From positions 1 through 64,000 of the forward strand of contig JADLHJ010000060.1 of the NCBI GenBank assembly GCA_020848835.1: a stretch of 64,000 nt of DNA, read 5' to 3'. The DNA is from Candidatus Hydrogenedentota bacterium (GTDB lineage: Bacteria > Hydrogenedentota > Hydrogenedentia > Hydrogenedentales > SLHB01). This document shows positions 44,151 through 53,617 of the stretch, in pieces. The notes under the pieces are model-generated. The model was not told the origin of the DNA and did no database searches. It saw nothing but the letters and a program-made list of their open reading frames with translations. Within the stretch, counting starts at the first letter, position 1, and each line of letters starts with the position of its first letter. The position numbers and the translations under genes are program-made.

Positions 44151-45731
44151 TCAATCGAGCGGCGCGTTATCCTGGGTCCAAACCGTGAGATTGGTGAGGT
44201 TGCGTTCTCGCGCGGGAATAACGAAGGCAAGACCGTAACCCACGACGAACATGACGATATTGCCGAGCATGCCGGTGTAATAACCTTCAAAATGGGCATC
44301 GAGCCATGTAGACATACTCTGCGGCAGCCAGCCCAGCCCGTGCAGCGAAATAATCGCGGAGAACGCGACGGCAAATGCTATTCCGAAACCGACGGCACGG
44401 CCATCGCCACGAGTGGTAAAGAATCCAAGCATATAAAGGCCGAGCAGTCCACCTGCCGCAATCGACTGTAGTTCAGTCCACACGTCCTGCAGGGTCTTCT
44501 GCTCCGATGCGAGCAACCAGAACGCGCCGGCAATCATCATGAAGGAGCTTGCAAGCGTGACCAGTTTCGCGGCGAGCACGTAGTGTTTATCGTCGCGGTT
44601 TCGCACCCAGTGACGCTTGTAGAAGTCGGTGATTGTGACTGCGGAAATGGAATTCATCGCGCTGGACATGCTGGACATCGCCGCGGCGAGCACGGCTGCG
44701 ACGACGATTCCGGAGAGGCCAGCCGGTAATTGTGTCGTGATGAAATAGGGGAGAATCTCTTCGGTTTTCCGCGCGCCGGTCAGCATATCCGTCGCGGGCG
44801 TTTCGGGATGAATCTGATAAAACGCGAAGAGGCCCGTGCCGACAAACATGAAGTAGAGCCAAGTAGGTACGCACATCCAGCAGCAAACCCACATCGCGTG
44901 CCGCGCGTCCTTCGCCGTCTTTGACGCACAATATTTCTGGATGCTCTCCTGATTCGTACTGTATTCCGCGAGCCATTGGAACAAACCGACGATCAAAATC
45001 ATGATGACTGTCTTGTGACTTAGCGAGAATCCCCAATCGATCGGGTGCAGCGTCCGCGTGTCCGCGTGATATTCGCTGAGCCCGAACTTGCCGTTCTCCA
45101 TTCCTATGGAGAAAAGCTGGCTGATTCCCTCCGGCAACTTCCAGACGATGGTTGCGAGTATCAGCAATCCACCGATCGTGAGAATTACGGACTGCACAAA
45201 ATCGGTCCAAATAACGGCCTCAATCCCGCCGACAACCGTGTAGTAGGCCGTAATGGCGCTGCCGAGGAGAATGCAGACCCACGGCTCCCACCCGGTGACT
45301 TTGTTCATTAGCAGCGCGGTGAGATATTGGATCATTGCCAGGCGGATGCACTGCGAGACAATAAAAACAAACGCGCCATAGTCGCGCGTGCGCGGGCCGA
45401 AGCGGCCTTCGAGATATTCGAACACAGAAGTGATCTTGCCGCGGCGGAAGAAAGGTACGAACCACCGCGTCGCGATAAACACACCGAGCGGCAGCATAAT
45501 GCAGATTAGGTATCGAAGATACGCAGTTTTATAAGCGTCGGCGGGATACGCAACAAAGGTAATTGAACTGATCGTCGCACCAAAAAGCGAAATGCCAATC
45601 AGCCAACCGGGATACGATCTGCCTCCGACGAAGTAATTCTCCGTTGTCTTCGCGCGTCGCGAAAACCAGGCCCCGATTAGTGCCATGGAGGCGAAGTACG
45701 CGGCGATGACGGCAGTATCGATGGCGTTCAT
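44151..45731 (-). CDS. Sodium:solute symporter (SSS family)
   Basis: 526 residues with about 13 membrane helices. Family motifs: RAKTTENYFVGGRSYPGWLIGISLFGATISSITFVAYPADAY region near 30-70, ITAYYTVVGGIEAVIWTDFVQ (~160-182), FQWLAEYSTNQESIQKYCASKTAKDAR (~258-285) and AAAMSSMSSAMNSISAVTITDFYKR with the Ser-rich sodium-site helix. It imports an organic solute (sugar, sialic acid, amino acid or carboxylate) with sodium. The start abuts the stop of the unknown gene at 45732, so their products probably serve one pathway. A nearby sialidase (47863) makes a sialic acid substrate thinkable but unproved. Confidence 0.92.
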   Translation of the reverse strand: MNAIDTAVIAAYFASMALIGAWFSRRAKTTENYFVGGRSYPGWLIGISLFGATISSITFVAYPADAYKTAYLRYLICIMLPLGVFIATRWFVPFFRRGKITSVFEYLEGRFGPRTRDYGAFVFIVSQCIRLAMIQYLTALLMNKVTGWEPWVCILLGSAITAYYTVVGGIEAVIWTDFVQSVILTIGGLLILATIVWKLPEGISQLFSIGMENGKFGLSEYHADTRTLHPIDWGFSLSHKTVIMILIVGLFQWLAEYSTNQESIQKYCASKTAKDARHAMWVCCWMCVPTWLYFMFVGTGLFAFYQIHPETPATDMLTGARKTEEILPYFITTQLPAGLSGIVVAAVLAAAMSSMSSAMNSISAVTITDFYKRHWVRNRDDKHYVLAAKLVTLASSFMMIAGAFWLLASEQKTLQDVWTELQSIAAGGLLGLYMLGFFTTRGDGRAVGFGIAFAVAFSAIISLHGLGWLPQSMSTWLDAHFEGYYTGMLGNIVMFVVGYGLAFVIPARERNLTNLTVWTQDNAPLD

Positions 45732-46934
45732 CTAGTGAGATACCGCCAACGATTCAAGAATTCTTGCGCGGCTTAGCGGCTTCACTTCGCGCACTATCCA
45801 CTCGCGCGTGGCCTTGCCTTGATCCGTTTGCTGCGGGTACGACATAAATTGAAGATCGATCTTCAACCGCTCCGCAACGCGCTGCGCAATGAGCGGCCAG
45901 GCCACGCCGAGGTCGGAGATAATCGCCGTACTTCCTTCGTGGCGCGCGAAGCCGGACATTTCCATACGGAACGGCACCTTGAACATTTTTGTCTTGGGCA
46001 GACCATCCGCAATGGCGCTTTGCACCGCGCCGCCTTCCTTTTCGATACGGCAAATCTCATCGAGCGCGGGATCGAGATCAATGCGGATGAGTTTCTTGCC
46101 TTCGAGGGAATACGCGAAGTGGCCTTGCCAGGCGGACCAGAGACCGTGACCAGTGTAAAGTTCGAATGGCCCGTCGTGGATTTCCTGGGTCAGCGCAACT
46201 GCGGATTCGATGATTACATCTGCGGAATCGAGCATGTGCGCGAGGCGCGTCGCGCGTTGCAGCAACGGAATGCTGTCGCCGATACACAAACCTGTAAGGC
46301 CGCCGCCAACGAGCTGGGGAATAGTGACCATTACCGGCAACCCTTTGCGCGCGCCAATGCCGATCATGGTGCGTTCGTCCGCCCCAAGGCCAGCGACTTC
46401 CTCAAAAGTTTTTCCGTGCGCGCGCGCTAGCGCCATGATCTCCAGCGAGAGTTTTTCCATCCACAAGCCCATCGGGTAGCCAAGATTTCCCGCGGCCTTG
46501 ATGATGGTCTTGCCGGCCGCATCCTCCAACTTCGCCATCAATTCCGTATCGAGCGGCATGTTCTCGATGATTTCCGCGAAGACTTCAGGGCGCATCTCTG
46601 TCAATTCAAATTCACCGCCGCGCGGCAACCACTCTGGGTTCACGCCAAGCGGCGCGCCAGCGCAACGTTTCACCTTGTCGAGGGTGCCGCCCATCTCGTG
46701 CGCGATGACGGCGCTACTGGTCGATACGCCATCTATAATTCCCACACGCATGAGCTCCGCTATCAACGTCGTCACGCCTTCATGAATATTGGGGCCGCTT
46801 CCCGTGACAACGGCGACCTTCCCGCCGCGTTCTTTGGCGGCGATAATGGCTTCCGCGCTCTCGTGAATTCGGCGCAACACTTCGGGCGCGACAGACTGCT
46901 CGATTGCGCGCAAGGCCTCGACTTCAACTGGCAT
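45732..46934 (-). CDS. Conserved protein of unknown function, Rossmann-like
   Basis: 400 residues, no signal or membrane segment. An N-terminal segment VAVVTGSGPNIHEGVTTLIAELMRVGIIDGVSTSSAVIAHEM is shaped like a dinucleotide-binding fold and is faintly like deoxyhypusine-synthase-type or LOR/SDH-type proteins. Further conserved-looking blocks: GAPLGVNPEWLPRGGEFELTEMRPE, GLGADERTMIGIGARKGLPVMVTIPQLVGGG, GLCIGDSIPLLQRA and FAYSLEGKKLIRIDLDP. I do not recognise the family firmly. It sits between kdsB (two-base gap) and the SSS symporter (abutting), so a role in processing the imported solute is likely. Confidence 0.65.
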   Translation of the reverse strand: MPVEVEALRAIEQSVAPEVLRRIHESAEAIIAAKERGGKVAVVTGSGPNIHEGVTTLIAELMRVGIIDGVSTSSAVIAHEMGGTLDKVKRCAGAPLGVNPEWLPRGGEFELTEMRPEVFAEIIENMPLDTELMAKLEDAAGKTIIKAAGNLGYPMGLWMEKLSLEIMALARAHGKTFEEVAGLGADERTMIGIGARKGLPVMVTIPQLVGGGLTGLCIGDSIPLLQRATRLAHMLDSADVIIESAVALTQEIHDGPFELYTGHGLWSAWQGHFAYSLEGKKLIRIDLDPALDEICRIEKEGGAVQSAIADGLPKTKMFKVPFRMEMSGFARHEGSTAIISDLGVAWPLIAQRVAERLKIDLQFMSYPQQTDQGKATREWIVREVKPLSRARILESLAVSH

Positions 46935-46936
46935 GC

Positions 46937-47695
46937 TTACTCCAACCCCCGTTCACGCAGCATCACTTCCGCGCGCACCAAATCGTCTTCCGTGTCGACG
47001 CTGAATCCGCTAAACGCGTTGTCATGCACTTTCGTTTCAATCACGCGGAGGGTGTAGCCGTGTTCGAGCACGCGCAACTGTTCGAGCGATTCAATTTGCT
47101 CGAGGAGCGTGGGAGAGAGGCTGGCAAGTTTCAGCAGAAATTCTTTCCGGTACACATAGAGGCCCACGTGCTCGTAGACTTTGTGTTCAATTGCCTGGCG
47201 TGGATAGGGAATCAAGGAACGCGAGAAATACAGCGCGTTGCCTTGCAGATTCGTCACCACTTTTACCACGGACGGATCTTTTAAGTCTTCCTCGCGCGCA
47301 ATCGGGTGCATGAGCGTGGACATCTGCAATGCTGGATCGTCGAGCAACGGCTGTACGGCTTCATCGATCATCAGCGGATCGAGAAAAGGCTGGTCACCCT
47401 GCACGTTCACGATGATTTCGGCGTCGATGTTCAATACGGCCTCCGCCAGACGGTCGGTGCCACTCGGATGGTCCGGCGACGTCATTACAGATTCGCCCCC
47501 GAAAGCCGCGACGACACGCTCGATGCGTTCATCGTCGGTCGCCACGACCACGGCGGCGAGATGCCGTGCGAGGCGTGCGCGCTCATACACGCGTTGGATC
47601 ATGGGTTTGCCGCCGATGGGTTTGAGCGCCTTGCCCGGCAGGCGCGTCGAGCCGTAGCGAGACGGGATTATCGCGGCAACTTTGGGTACGGTCAT
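46937..47695 (-). CDS. kdsB: 3-deoxy-manno-octulosonate cytidylyltransferase (CMP-KDO synthetase)
   Basis: 252 residues. Nucleotide-binding AAIIPSRYGSTRLPGKAL, GGKPMIQRVYERA, VATDDERIERV, VNVQGDQPFLDP and ISRSLIPYPRQA-like YFSRSLIPYPR, with HVGLYVYRKEFL near the C terminus. It activates KDO for lipopolysaccharide inner-core synthesis, which shows a Gram-negative outer membrane. First gene of the long minus-strand run; GGAAG lies before the start. Confidence 0.96.
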   Translation of the reverse strand: MTVPKVAAIIPSRYGSTRLPGKALKPIGGKPMIQRVYERARLARHLAAVVVATDDERIERVVAAFGGESVMTSPDHPSGTDRLAEAVLNIDAEIIVNVQGDQPFLDPLMIDEAVQPLLDDPALQMSTLMHPIAREEDLKDPSVVKVVTNLQGNALYFSRSLIPYPRQAIEHKVYEHVGLYVYRKEFLLKLASLSPTLLEQIESLEQLRVLEHGYTLRVIETKVHDNAFSGFSVDTEDDLVRAEVMLRERGLE

Positions 47696-47720
47696 GAATA
47701 CTTCCTTCGCTCAGGGTGCG

Positions 47721-47768
47721 CGATGTGGCAATGAGAAATTCGAACGGAATGATTGCCCCGCCACATCG
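47721..47768. promoter_or_regulatory. Extended dyad in the kdsB/sialidase divergent region
   Basis: Three nested arm pairs share a centre near 47744: CGATGTGGC (47721-47729) with GCCACATCG (47760-47768), GGCAAT (47727-47732) with ATTGCC (47752-47757), and ATTC (47738-47741) with GAAT (47747-47750). It lies 26 bases before the kdsB start and just upstream of the sialidase promoter, so it could be an operator for either gene. Confidence 0.45.
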
Positions 47769-47789
47769 ACTTCACAATCGTATATCGAA

Positions 47790-47819
47790 TTCACATGCCG
47801 AATCGAATGCCTGTATACT
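47790..47819 (+). promoter_or_regulatory. Predicted promoter of the sialidase-like gene
   Basis: TTCACA (47790-47795), 18-base spacer, TATACT (47814-47819); initiation near 47827 would leave a short leader carrying AGGAAGG before the ATG at 47863. Confidence 0.5.
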
Positions 47820-47862
47820 GCGCGGCACCGTCTTTTCGACCTAGAGGAAGGAAATCATTCTC

Positions 47863-48918
47863 ATGGCTCGCCGCGTTCTGTCATTTCTGGCTGTATTTGC
47901 AATGGCAACAATTGTTTTTGCCGCGCGCGCGCAGGAAACGTATCAGCGCGCAAAGCCTGATGTCGTCATTTTTGAAGGCAAATATCCGGGGTGGCCGTGG
48001 ATTACCGCGGGAGCGAGCGGAACGCTCTACTGCGTCTGGCGCGAGGGTACAATCCATGACTACTCCGCGGACGGACGCATCATGCTCGCGCAGAGTTCTG
48101 ACAAGGGACGCAAGTGGACTGAACCGAAAGTCATTATCGATGAGCCTGAAATCGATGACCGCAACGTGGCGATCGTCGAGCTGCCGAATGGCGAATTGCT
48201 CGTCACATACAACACCTATACCGCGGCGAAAGAATCGCTGGCGGTGATGTCGCGCTCAAGCGATAGTGGAGCAACTTGGTCGAAATCGGAGTCGTTGGGA
48301 ATTCCCAACTCCCGAACGCGCGCTGCGGCCGTCGTCTTGTCGAATGGCGATTTGCTCCTGCCGCTCTACATAGCGCCCGGCAACGGCGCAATTGCAGCGC
48401 TGTCGTACAACAACGGACGCAATTGGGAATCCGTGAGGGTCCCCGATACGGATGGATTTGTCGGCGACGAATGGACCGCGCTTGAGGTCGAGAAAAAACA
48501 CATCGTCGGAATTTCACGTAACAGCGCGCCCAATTCAGACGGTTTTTTTTGGGTCACCGAGAGCATGGATCGAGGGAAGACCTGGTCCACGCCGAAGAAG
48601 ACGAACGTACAGAGCGAGCGCTATCCGTCGCCGGCCCAGCTTTGTCTGCACGGTGCGACGCCCACGTTGATTTATAGTGACCGGCGCATGGTATCCGTGG
48701 CAGCCGCGAAAACGGGCGATCCTACGTTCGTAACGTGGAACGTCGATAAGCGGCTCAAAGCCTACCAGTACAACCCCGAAGGGAAAGAGATCCCCGACGG
48801 AAGCTATCCCTGCTCGGTTCAGGTGACGAGCAAAATCCGGCTCATTGTGGACTACGAAATTACCCCCACGGGCAACCGGATTTCGGGGTACTACTGTACA
48901 TTTCCGGAAGATTGGTAG
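47863..48918 (+). CDS. Exported sialidase-like (BNR repeat) protein
   Basis: 351 residues with a signal peptide (VLSFLAVFAMATIVFAARAQ). Four Asp-box-like repeats: SSDKGRKWTEP, SSDSGATWSKS, YNNGRNWES and SMDRGKTWSTP, spread over ~80-250, which mark a six-bladed beta-propeller of the sialidase superfamily. The match WPWITAGASGTLYCVWREG at the start is a propeller strand. An Arg triad is not assignable by eye, so it may be a true exo-sialidase or another propeller hydrolase. It may be a surface glycan enzyme. Confidence 0.82.
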   Translation: MARRVLSFLAVFAMATIVFAARAQETYQRAKPDVVIFEGKYPGWPWITAGASGTLYCVWREGTIHDYSADGRIMLAQSSDKGRKWTEPKVIIDEPEIDDRNVAIVELPNGELLVTYNTYTAAKESLAVMSRSSDSGATWSKSESLGIPNSRTRAAAVVLSNGDLLLPLYIAPGNGAIAALSYNNGRNWESVRVPDTDGFVGDEWTALEVEKKHIVGISRNSAPNSDGFFWVTESMDRGKTWSTPKKTNVQSERYPSPAQLCLHGATPTLIYSDRRMVSVAAAKTGDPTFVTWNVDKRLKAYQYNPEGKEIPDGSYPCSVQVTSKIRLIVDYEITPTGNRISGYYCTFPEDW

Positions 48919-49114
48919 TTTTCGCATAACGCGAAGCGCGTCCGGCATTTACAGAACTCGGTTACTATTTTTTAATGTAATGCACGCCGGGCTATCGGGT
49001 AAAATTACTGACGCGATGCATTTGTCCGCATCAAATTCTGCGCGCGGATGTCTCGCGGCGTCAAACCGGGAAGCGCCCGCGTGAATACCATCCGCGGTCG
49101 GGAGTATTGAAGTA

Positions 49115-51040
49115 ATGCGACTTTTCCTTTCTGTCATGGCGGTCTTGTTTGCCGTAAACACCCATGCGGTGGAACCCTGCGAAACATGCTCCGGCGAACC
49201 GCAGTATCCCGAGGCGGAGACCTTTCTCCAGGCACACGGATACGCCAAGTCGAATCATACAGTCCTCTTGTCCTGGAGTGAGCAAACGCACGACGGTTCG
49301 AACCGGTTTGTGACTGGCTTCCACGTTAAGAGCGCGGACGGCTCGGTCTTTGATATTTACAGCGATGGCGCCGACAAGGTTCTGTCCGCGAAAGAACTCA
49401 AGCAACTCGGAATCAAACCGAAGAACTGGAATCTGAAACCCGTCGAGAAGCTCGGCGAAACACCGCCTGCATTGGCGCGTGTCCTGCCCGAGAAGCCCGT
49501 GCCTACGGGTGTCACCAAGTCGATTGTTCCCCGCGGCGGCGCAGTGTTGCCGGAGATCGATTGGGCGCGAGTGACACAAGAAGACGCCCAACGGAGTGAA
49601 CAGGGGAAAGGCCCGAAGCGGATTGGTGTTTTGCTTGATCTCGCTGAGCCTGCTGTTGTGCATGGGGACGCAGTATCTGGTGGCGAATGGACGCCTGTAG
49701 ATGGCGGCGGTTCCTTATGGTCCTTTGCAATGTTGTCGCCGGACGCGCTCGGTATGCGCGTGCATTTTTCGGAGATTGAACTGCCCCTTGGCGCGCGCGT
49801 CGTCGTGTATAACGGAGACGACTCGACCGAAGCCTATGGTCCCTACTTTGGCCCGGCCCCTGGCGCGGCTGATCTGTGGAGCGCGACCGTATTCGGCGAA
49901 ACAGTCGTCGTGGAATGCTATGTGCCGGAAGGCGCAGACCGTTCTACGGTGCGCCTCACGATCGATCAGGCGACGCATCAGTATGTGCCGTTTGGAAAAC
50001 TGTCGATGGCGAAAGGCGCGGGCGCCTGCGAACTGGATGTGACCTGCTACTCCGCGTGGGCAACAACGGCCAAAGGAGTCGCGGGAATCGGTAGCGTTGG
50101 CCAGTCGGGCGTGCTGTGGTGTACGGGAAGTCTGCTGGCGGATACCGACAATTCGACGACAATTCCGTACTTCTTAACCGCAAATCATTGCGTCGGATCG
50201 CAGTCGAGCGCGAACAACATCGAAGTGTACTGGCTTTATCAAACGAGTTCCTGCAACGGAAATCCACCCAGTCCCACCAGCGTGCCGCGCACAACGGGCG
50301 GCGCTCAGTTACTCGCATCGGCCAACGTGAACTCGGGGACCGATTTTGCCCTCCTGCGTCTCAATAACAGCGCTTCCGCCAGCGCGAGCTATCTGGGTTG
50401 GGCGAGTGCGGAGGCGGGTCTTGGTACGGCTACGGTATGCGTTCACCATCCCAGCGGCGATTTTAAGCGCATTTCCTTTAGCGATATCACCAACGTGCCG
50501 GAAAACTTGCTATCGACTCATCCACGCGATCGTTTTCACCAAAATACGTGGCGGGTAGGACTGGGTGTAACTGAGCCCGGCTCTTCCGGAAGTCCTCTGT
50601 TTATTGAAAGCACACAGCAGGTAATCGGCCAACTGTGGGGCGGGCCCTCCTATTGCGGCGTCGCGGCCTCTGGCCGTCTGGACTATTACGGCCGCTTCGA
50701 CAAAAGCTTTCCGTTGATCGAGCAATATCTCGACCCTGAAGTGATACTGGATGGCACGATAGAAGTGATCAAGCCAACCAGCGCGAATTCATGGGCAAAA
50801 GGCCGTGAGCGCCGCATCAAATGGGAGACAACGGGAAACACTGGCGCAATGGTCAAAATTGACCTCTACCAAGGCGGCGTCTTTTCAATGACGTTAAAGG
50901 CATCGACGCCGAACGACGGTAAGTGGAAATGGAAAATTCCGTTATCTTTATCGGCCGCGAGCAATTACTTTGTGCGCGTTTCCTCGATTGACGATAGCGG
51001 TATTTTCGACAACAGCGACAACTTCACAATTCACAATTAA
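49115..51040 (+). CDS. Exported trypsin-like protease with C-terminal beta domain
   Basis: 641 residues with a signal peptide (LFLSVMAVLFAVNTHA). The N-terminal ~280 residues are non-catalytic. The S1 domain has His358 (LTANHC), Asp410 (GTDFALLRL) and Ser491 in PGSSGSPLF; its arrangement and Cys pattern (CELDVTCYSAWATT, WCTGSLL) match lysyl-endopeptidase-like enzymes. The residue before the catalytic Ser is Ser490 rather than Asp, which is known in lysyl endopeptidase relatives. The C-terminal ~95 residues (EVIKPTSANSWAKGRERRIKWETTG) resemble Kre9/KNH-type Ser/Thr-rich domains. It probably degrades proteins outside the cell. Confidence 0.85.
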   Translation: MRLFLSVMAVLFAVNTHAVEPCETCSGEPQYPEAETFLQAHGYAKSNHTVLLSWSEQTHDGSNRFVTGFHVKSADGSVFDIYSDGADKVLSAKELKQLGIKPKNWNLKPVEKLGETPPALARVLPEKPVPTGVTKSIVPRGGAVLPEIDWARVTQEDAQRSEQGKGPKRIGVLLDLAEPAVVHGDAVSGGEWTPVDGGGSLWSFAMLSPDALGMRVHFSEIELPLGARVVVYNGDDSTEAYGPYFGPAPGAADLWSATVFGETVVVECYVPEGADRSTVRLTIDQATHQYVPFGKLSMAKGAGACELDVTCYSAWATTAKGVAGIGSVGQSGVLWCTGSLLADTDNSTTIPYFLTANHCVGSQSSANNIEVYWLYQTSSCNGNPPSPTSVPRTTGGAQLLASANVNSGTDFALLRLNNSASASASYLGWASAEAGLGTATVCVHHPSGDFKRISFSDITNVPENLLSTHPRDRFHQNTWRVGLGVTEPGSSGSPLFIESTQQVIGQLWGGPSYCGVAASGRLDYYGRFDKSFPLIEQYLDPEVILDGTIEVIKPTSANSWAKGRERRIKWETTGNTGAMVKIDLYQGGVFSMTLKASTPNDGKWKWKIPLSLSAASNYFVRVSSIDDSGIFDNSDNFTIHN

Positions 51041-51070
51041 ATGGCGGAACGTCAGTTGACTGCACGCGCC

Positions 51071-51985
51071 TTAACTTCTGCTGAACCGTGTACCTTTGCG
51101 CACGAACTGGCGTTCCGGTCTAGAGGTGCTGTTTTGCGCTGCCTTCGCTTCGGCACCTATCGTCAGCGCCGCAAAAACGGGATAGTGGTCTGAGGGATAG
51201 CGGCCTTCCTTGTTAAAGGTTACCGTTTCACATTTCGATGCCGCGATTGGGCCGCGCGTAAGAATCCAATCTATCCTGCGATTAGCACTCTCGTTCGGCG
51301 CAGCAAATGCGCTCCATGTGCAATTCGGCCCCACACATTCCGACGCTATTTTCCAGGCATCCAAAAGGCCTGCCCCGGTTAGAATCGAATAGGCATCGCT
51401 GTTTTCCGCAACGGCATTGAAATCGCCGGTAACAATCACAGGCGCGCCTTCCGGAAGTTTCGCAATGCGATCGCGCAACACCTTTGCGCCGCCCTGGCGC
51501 GCGGGTTCGCTCTTGTGATCCAAGTGGGTGTTGAAATAATAGAAGGACTCTTTTGTCTCCAAATCCAGGAAGCGCGCCCAGGTCACCATTCGCCGGCACG
51601 CGGAGAACCACGAAATGCTGCCAGCAATATCGGGCGTTTCGGACAACCAAAAGTTCCCCGTATCGATGGGGGCCAACTTCTTGTACTTGTAAAGAACGGC
51701 GACATGCTCGCCATCGCAAGCGATCTCTCGACCCACGCCAAACCAACGGTAATCGTTCAGCTTTTCGACTACATAGTCCGCCTGAAAATCCAGGCACTCC
51801 TGCGTGCCGACAACGTCGGGATCGTACTGCTTAATCGTATCGACCAGAATGTCCTTTCGCTTGTCCCAATGGTTCGGGCCATCGTCTGCCGTGCCGTAGC
51901 GCACGTTAAAGCTCATGATCTTCACGTTTGTCTCGGCCGTGGCAATACAACAAAGCAGCGCCGAAAAAATAATGCAGTGCCTCAT
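51071..51985 (-). CDS. Exported endonuclease/exonuclease/phosphatase family protein
   Basis: 304 residues with a signal peptide (IIFSALLCCIATAE). EEP motifs: VKIMSFNVRYG, VVGTQECLDFQ, FYYFNTHLDHKSEPAR, VIVTGDFNA and the final YPSDHYPVFAAL. It lacks the membrane helices of the other EEP protein at 23694. Such secreted members hydrolyse phosphodiester or phosphomonoester bonds, often of lipids, nucleic acids or inositol phosphates. Last gene of the minus-strand run from the GH2 enzyme; 10 bases after the CHAD gene. Confidence 0.88.
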   Translation of the reverse strand: MRHCIIFSALLCCIATAETNVKIMSFNVRYGTADDGPNHWDKRKDILVDTIKQYDPDVVGTQECLDFQADYVVEKLNDYRWFGVGREIACDGEHVAVLYKYKKLAPIDTGNFWLSETPDIAGSISWFSACRRMVTWARFLDLETKESFYYFNTHLDHKSEPARQGGAKVLRDRIAKLPEGAPVIVTGDFNAVAENSDAYSILTGAGLLDAWKIASECVGPNCTWSAFAAPNESANRRIDWILTRGPIAASKCETVTFNKEGRYPSDHYPVFAALTIGAEAKAAQNSTSRPERQFVRKGTRFSRS

Positions 51986-51995
51986 TCGTTCACCT

Positions 51996-52925
51996 CTATG
52001 CTTTTTTGATGTCTGATTTTGGATTACGGCGAATGCAGCATTGCTGTTGCTGTTTCGCGAATACTTTTTGTGCGGCAGATTGACCGGATTTGTCGAACAT
52101 CGTTGGAGCCAGCTCTACAAACTTCCCCAGGTCGGTTTGCGCGCGCGTATGACATGCCTCTTCGAGCGGGGCGAATTCCGCCAGCTTGCGTTTTTCATCT
52201 TCCGCGCATCGCATCACGTAGTCGCGCAAGACGCGCATGTCGTTCCAATCGCCAAGGACCTCCTGGGCCGCCTTGACCTGCTCGATGAATTCTTCCATCC
52301 GATGTCCGTAAAGGGGCTTTGCTATCTCGCAACTGTAGCGGAGTTTTTTGAACGCCACGCGCACGGCATGCAGGGATTCGTCGGACGGCGATTTCACCCA
52401 ATCGTGATAGGCGTCGCTCAGCGCCCGGTATCGACGCCGAAGTGTCGCGCGCGTGTCTTTCCGGTGGCACTTGGACGAACCCTTGTCTGCGTCCAACAGG
52501 ATCTGCAGTTCTTCACCGAAACCTTTGGCGCGCACCCGGGCGCAACTCTCATCGACCTGTTTCGACTCCGCGTCACGAAGTTTACGGAGATAGCGCGCCG
52601 TTCTTGCGATGGCGGCATGCGCTTCTTTATGGGTAGATTTTTTGATCTCGTCGAGCAGTCCGATCGACACGTCCAACTCTCGCGCCTTGCCAAGTCCTCG
52701 CGTAATGGCCCGCACGCGTTTGCGAAACGCCTTGACCGCGCGCTTGCGAAAGCGCCCGGACGCGTCCCCAACAATCGCGCGCAAACGGCGAGACGCAACA
52801 CGCAGGTCATGAATCCCGTCCACATCGTGGGCGGCGGCGGCTTTCACATGGCTGCGCAGCACTTCGACGCGCTCGATCAATGCTTCGCGCGCGGACCGTT
52901 GTGCGAGAACACAGGGACCTTTCAT
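51996..52925 (-). CDS. CHAD domain protein
   Basis: 309 residues from ATG 52925, chosen because it overlaps the upstream stop as ATGA; further upstream codons read into that gene. The domain is an all-helical bundle with paired basic signatures: IHDLRVASRRLRAI (~45-60) and LHAVRVAFKKLRYSCEI (~205-220). CHAD domains bind inorganic polyphosphate with their many Arg, Lys and His residues. Here it is not fused to a CYTH domain. It follows the Ppx-type HD and YiiX-like genes, hinting at a polyphosphate-linked cassette. Confidence 0.92.
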   Translation of the reverse strand: MKGPCVLAQRSAREALIERVEVLRSHVKAAAAHDVDGIHDLRVASRRLRAIVGDASGRFRKRAVKAFRKRVRAITRGLGKARELDVSIGLLDEIKKSTHKEAHAAIARTARYLRKLRDAESKQVDESCARVRAKGFGEELQILLDADKGSSKCHRKDTRATLRRRYRALSDAYHDWVKSPSDESLHAVRVAFKKLRYSCEIAKPLYGHRMEEFIEQVKAAQEVLGDWNDMRVLRDYVMRCAEDEKRKLAEFAPLEEACHTRAQTDLGKFVELAPTMFDKSGQSAAQKVFAKQQQQCCIRRNPKSDIKKA

Positions 52926-53617
52926 GGGGCAGCTCTTCCCGTCCAGCCCGCGGGCGCGCCGTAGGCGTGTACGATACGTACGAAGGGCGCTCGTGACATG
53001 CCGCCGGGGTTCAGGCCCGGTTCGCCTTCGGGGATCGGGGCGCCAAGGTCCGCGTAGTAACTCGTCCATGCGGGGAAGGTCGCGTTTGTCTGAGGGTCTT
53101 TGAAGGTCATGGGAAACAAGTCGAATATCGCTTCGCCGCGGTTCGCTATCCGAAACGATTCATAAATTAATTCTGAGCAGTAAAACGCCGAATCGTCCAT
53201 GGCAAAGACTGTGTCGTACGGTCGGCCCAGAAAACTACGTGAGACATCGATCGCACTCGGGATAAGTTGGCGCGCGCTTCCTTCGATGCGGCCAACAAGG
53301 ACGCGCGACGCCCCCCCGGGCGAGGCGCTGCGATTCAGGAAATCGGCGTAGGACGTTTCTTTTACGCCCGCACCGACTGCTTCGATAATGGTGACGCCAG
53401 TTCCGTCAACACGGGACACCATGCCCACATGACTGAATTTTGCGCCGTCCACGCCCTGCGTCACCGTCTCTATCGCATCGCAGAGCGGGCCCGCATCCAG
53501 ATCCTGAAACAAAAGGTCGCCGGGCTGAAGCGTGAACGCCATATGTTCTTCTTGGCTGGGTGTGGCGCAGCCCGCGATGAAGATAGAGAGCACAGCTAAC
53601 GAAAGGACTCGGGTCAT
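52922..53617 (-). CDS. YiiX/YebB-like NlpC/P60 lipoprotein hydrolase
   Basis: 231 residues from ATG 53617, which overlaps the HD gene stop (ATGA) and gives a lipobox SIFIAGC (Cys17). Motifs LQPGDLLFQDLDAG, FSHVGMVSRVDG with the catalytic His, and FYCSELIYESF with the catalytic Cys match the permuted papain-fold YiiX group of NlpC/P60 enzymes. It probably hydrolyses an amide, ester or thioester bond in the periplasm. Confidence 0.88.
   Translation of the reverse strand: MTRVLSLAVLSIFIAGCATPSQEEHMAFTLQPGDLLFQDLDAGPLCDAIETVTQGVDGAKFSHVGMVSRVDGTGVTIIEAVGAGVKETSYADFLNRSASPGGASRVLVGRIEGSARQLIPSAIDVSRSFLGRPYDTVFAMDDSAFYCSELIYESFRIANRGEAIFDLFPMTFKDPQTNATFPAWTSYYADLGAPIPEGEPGLNPGGMSRAPFVRIVHAYGAPAGWTGRAAP

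Noticed and set aside
52041-52964. Plus-strand frame of 307 codons
   Set aside because: Antisense to the CHAD gene, whose conserved basic motifs fix the true frame.
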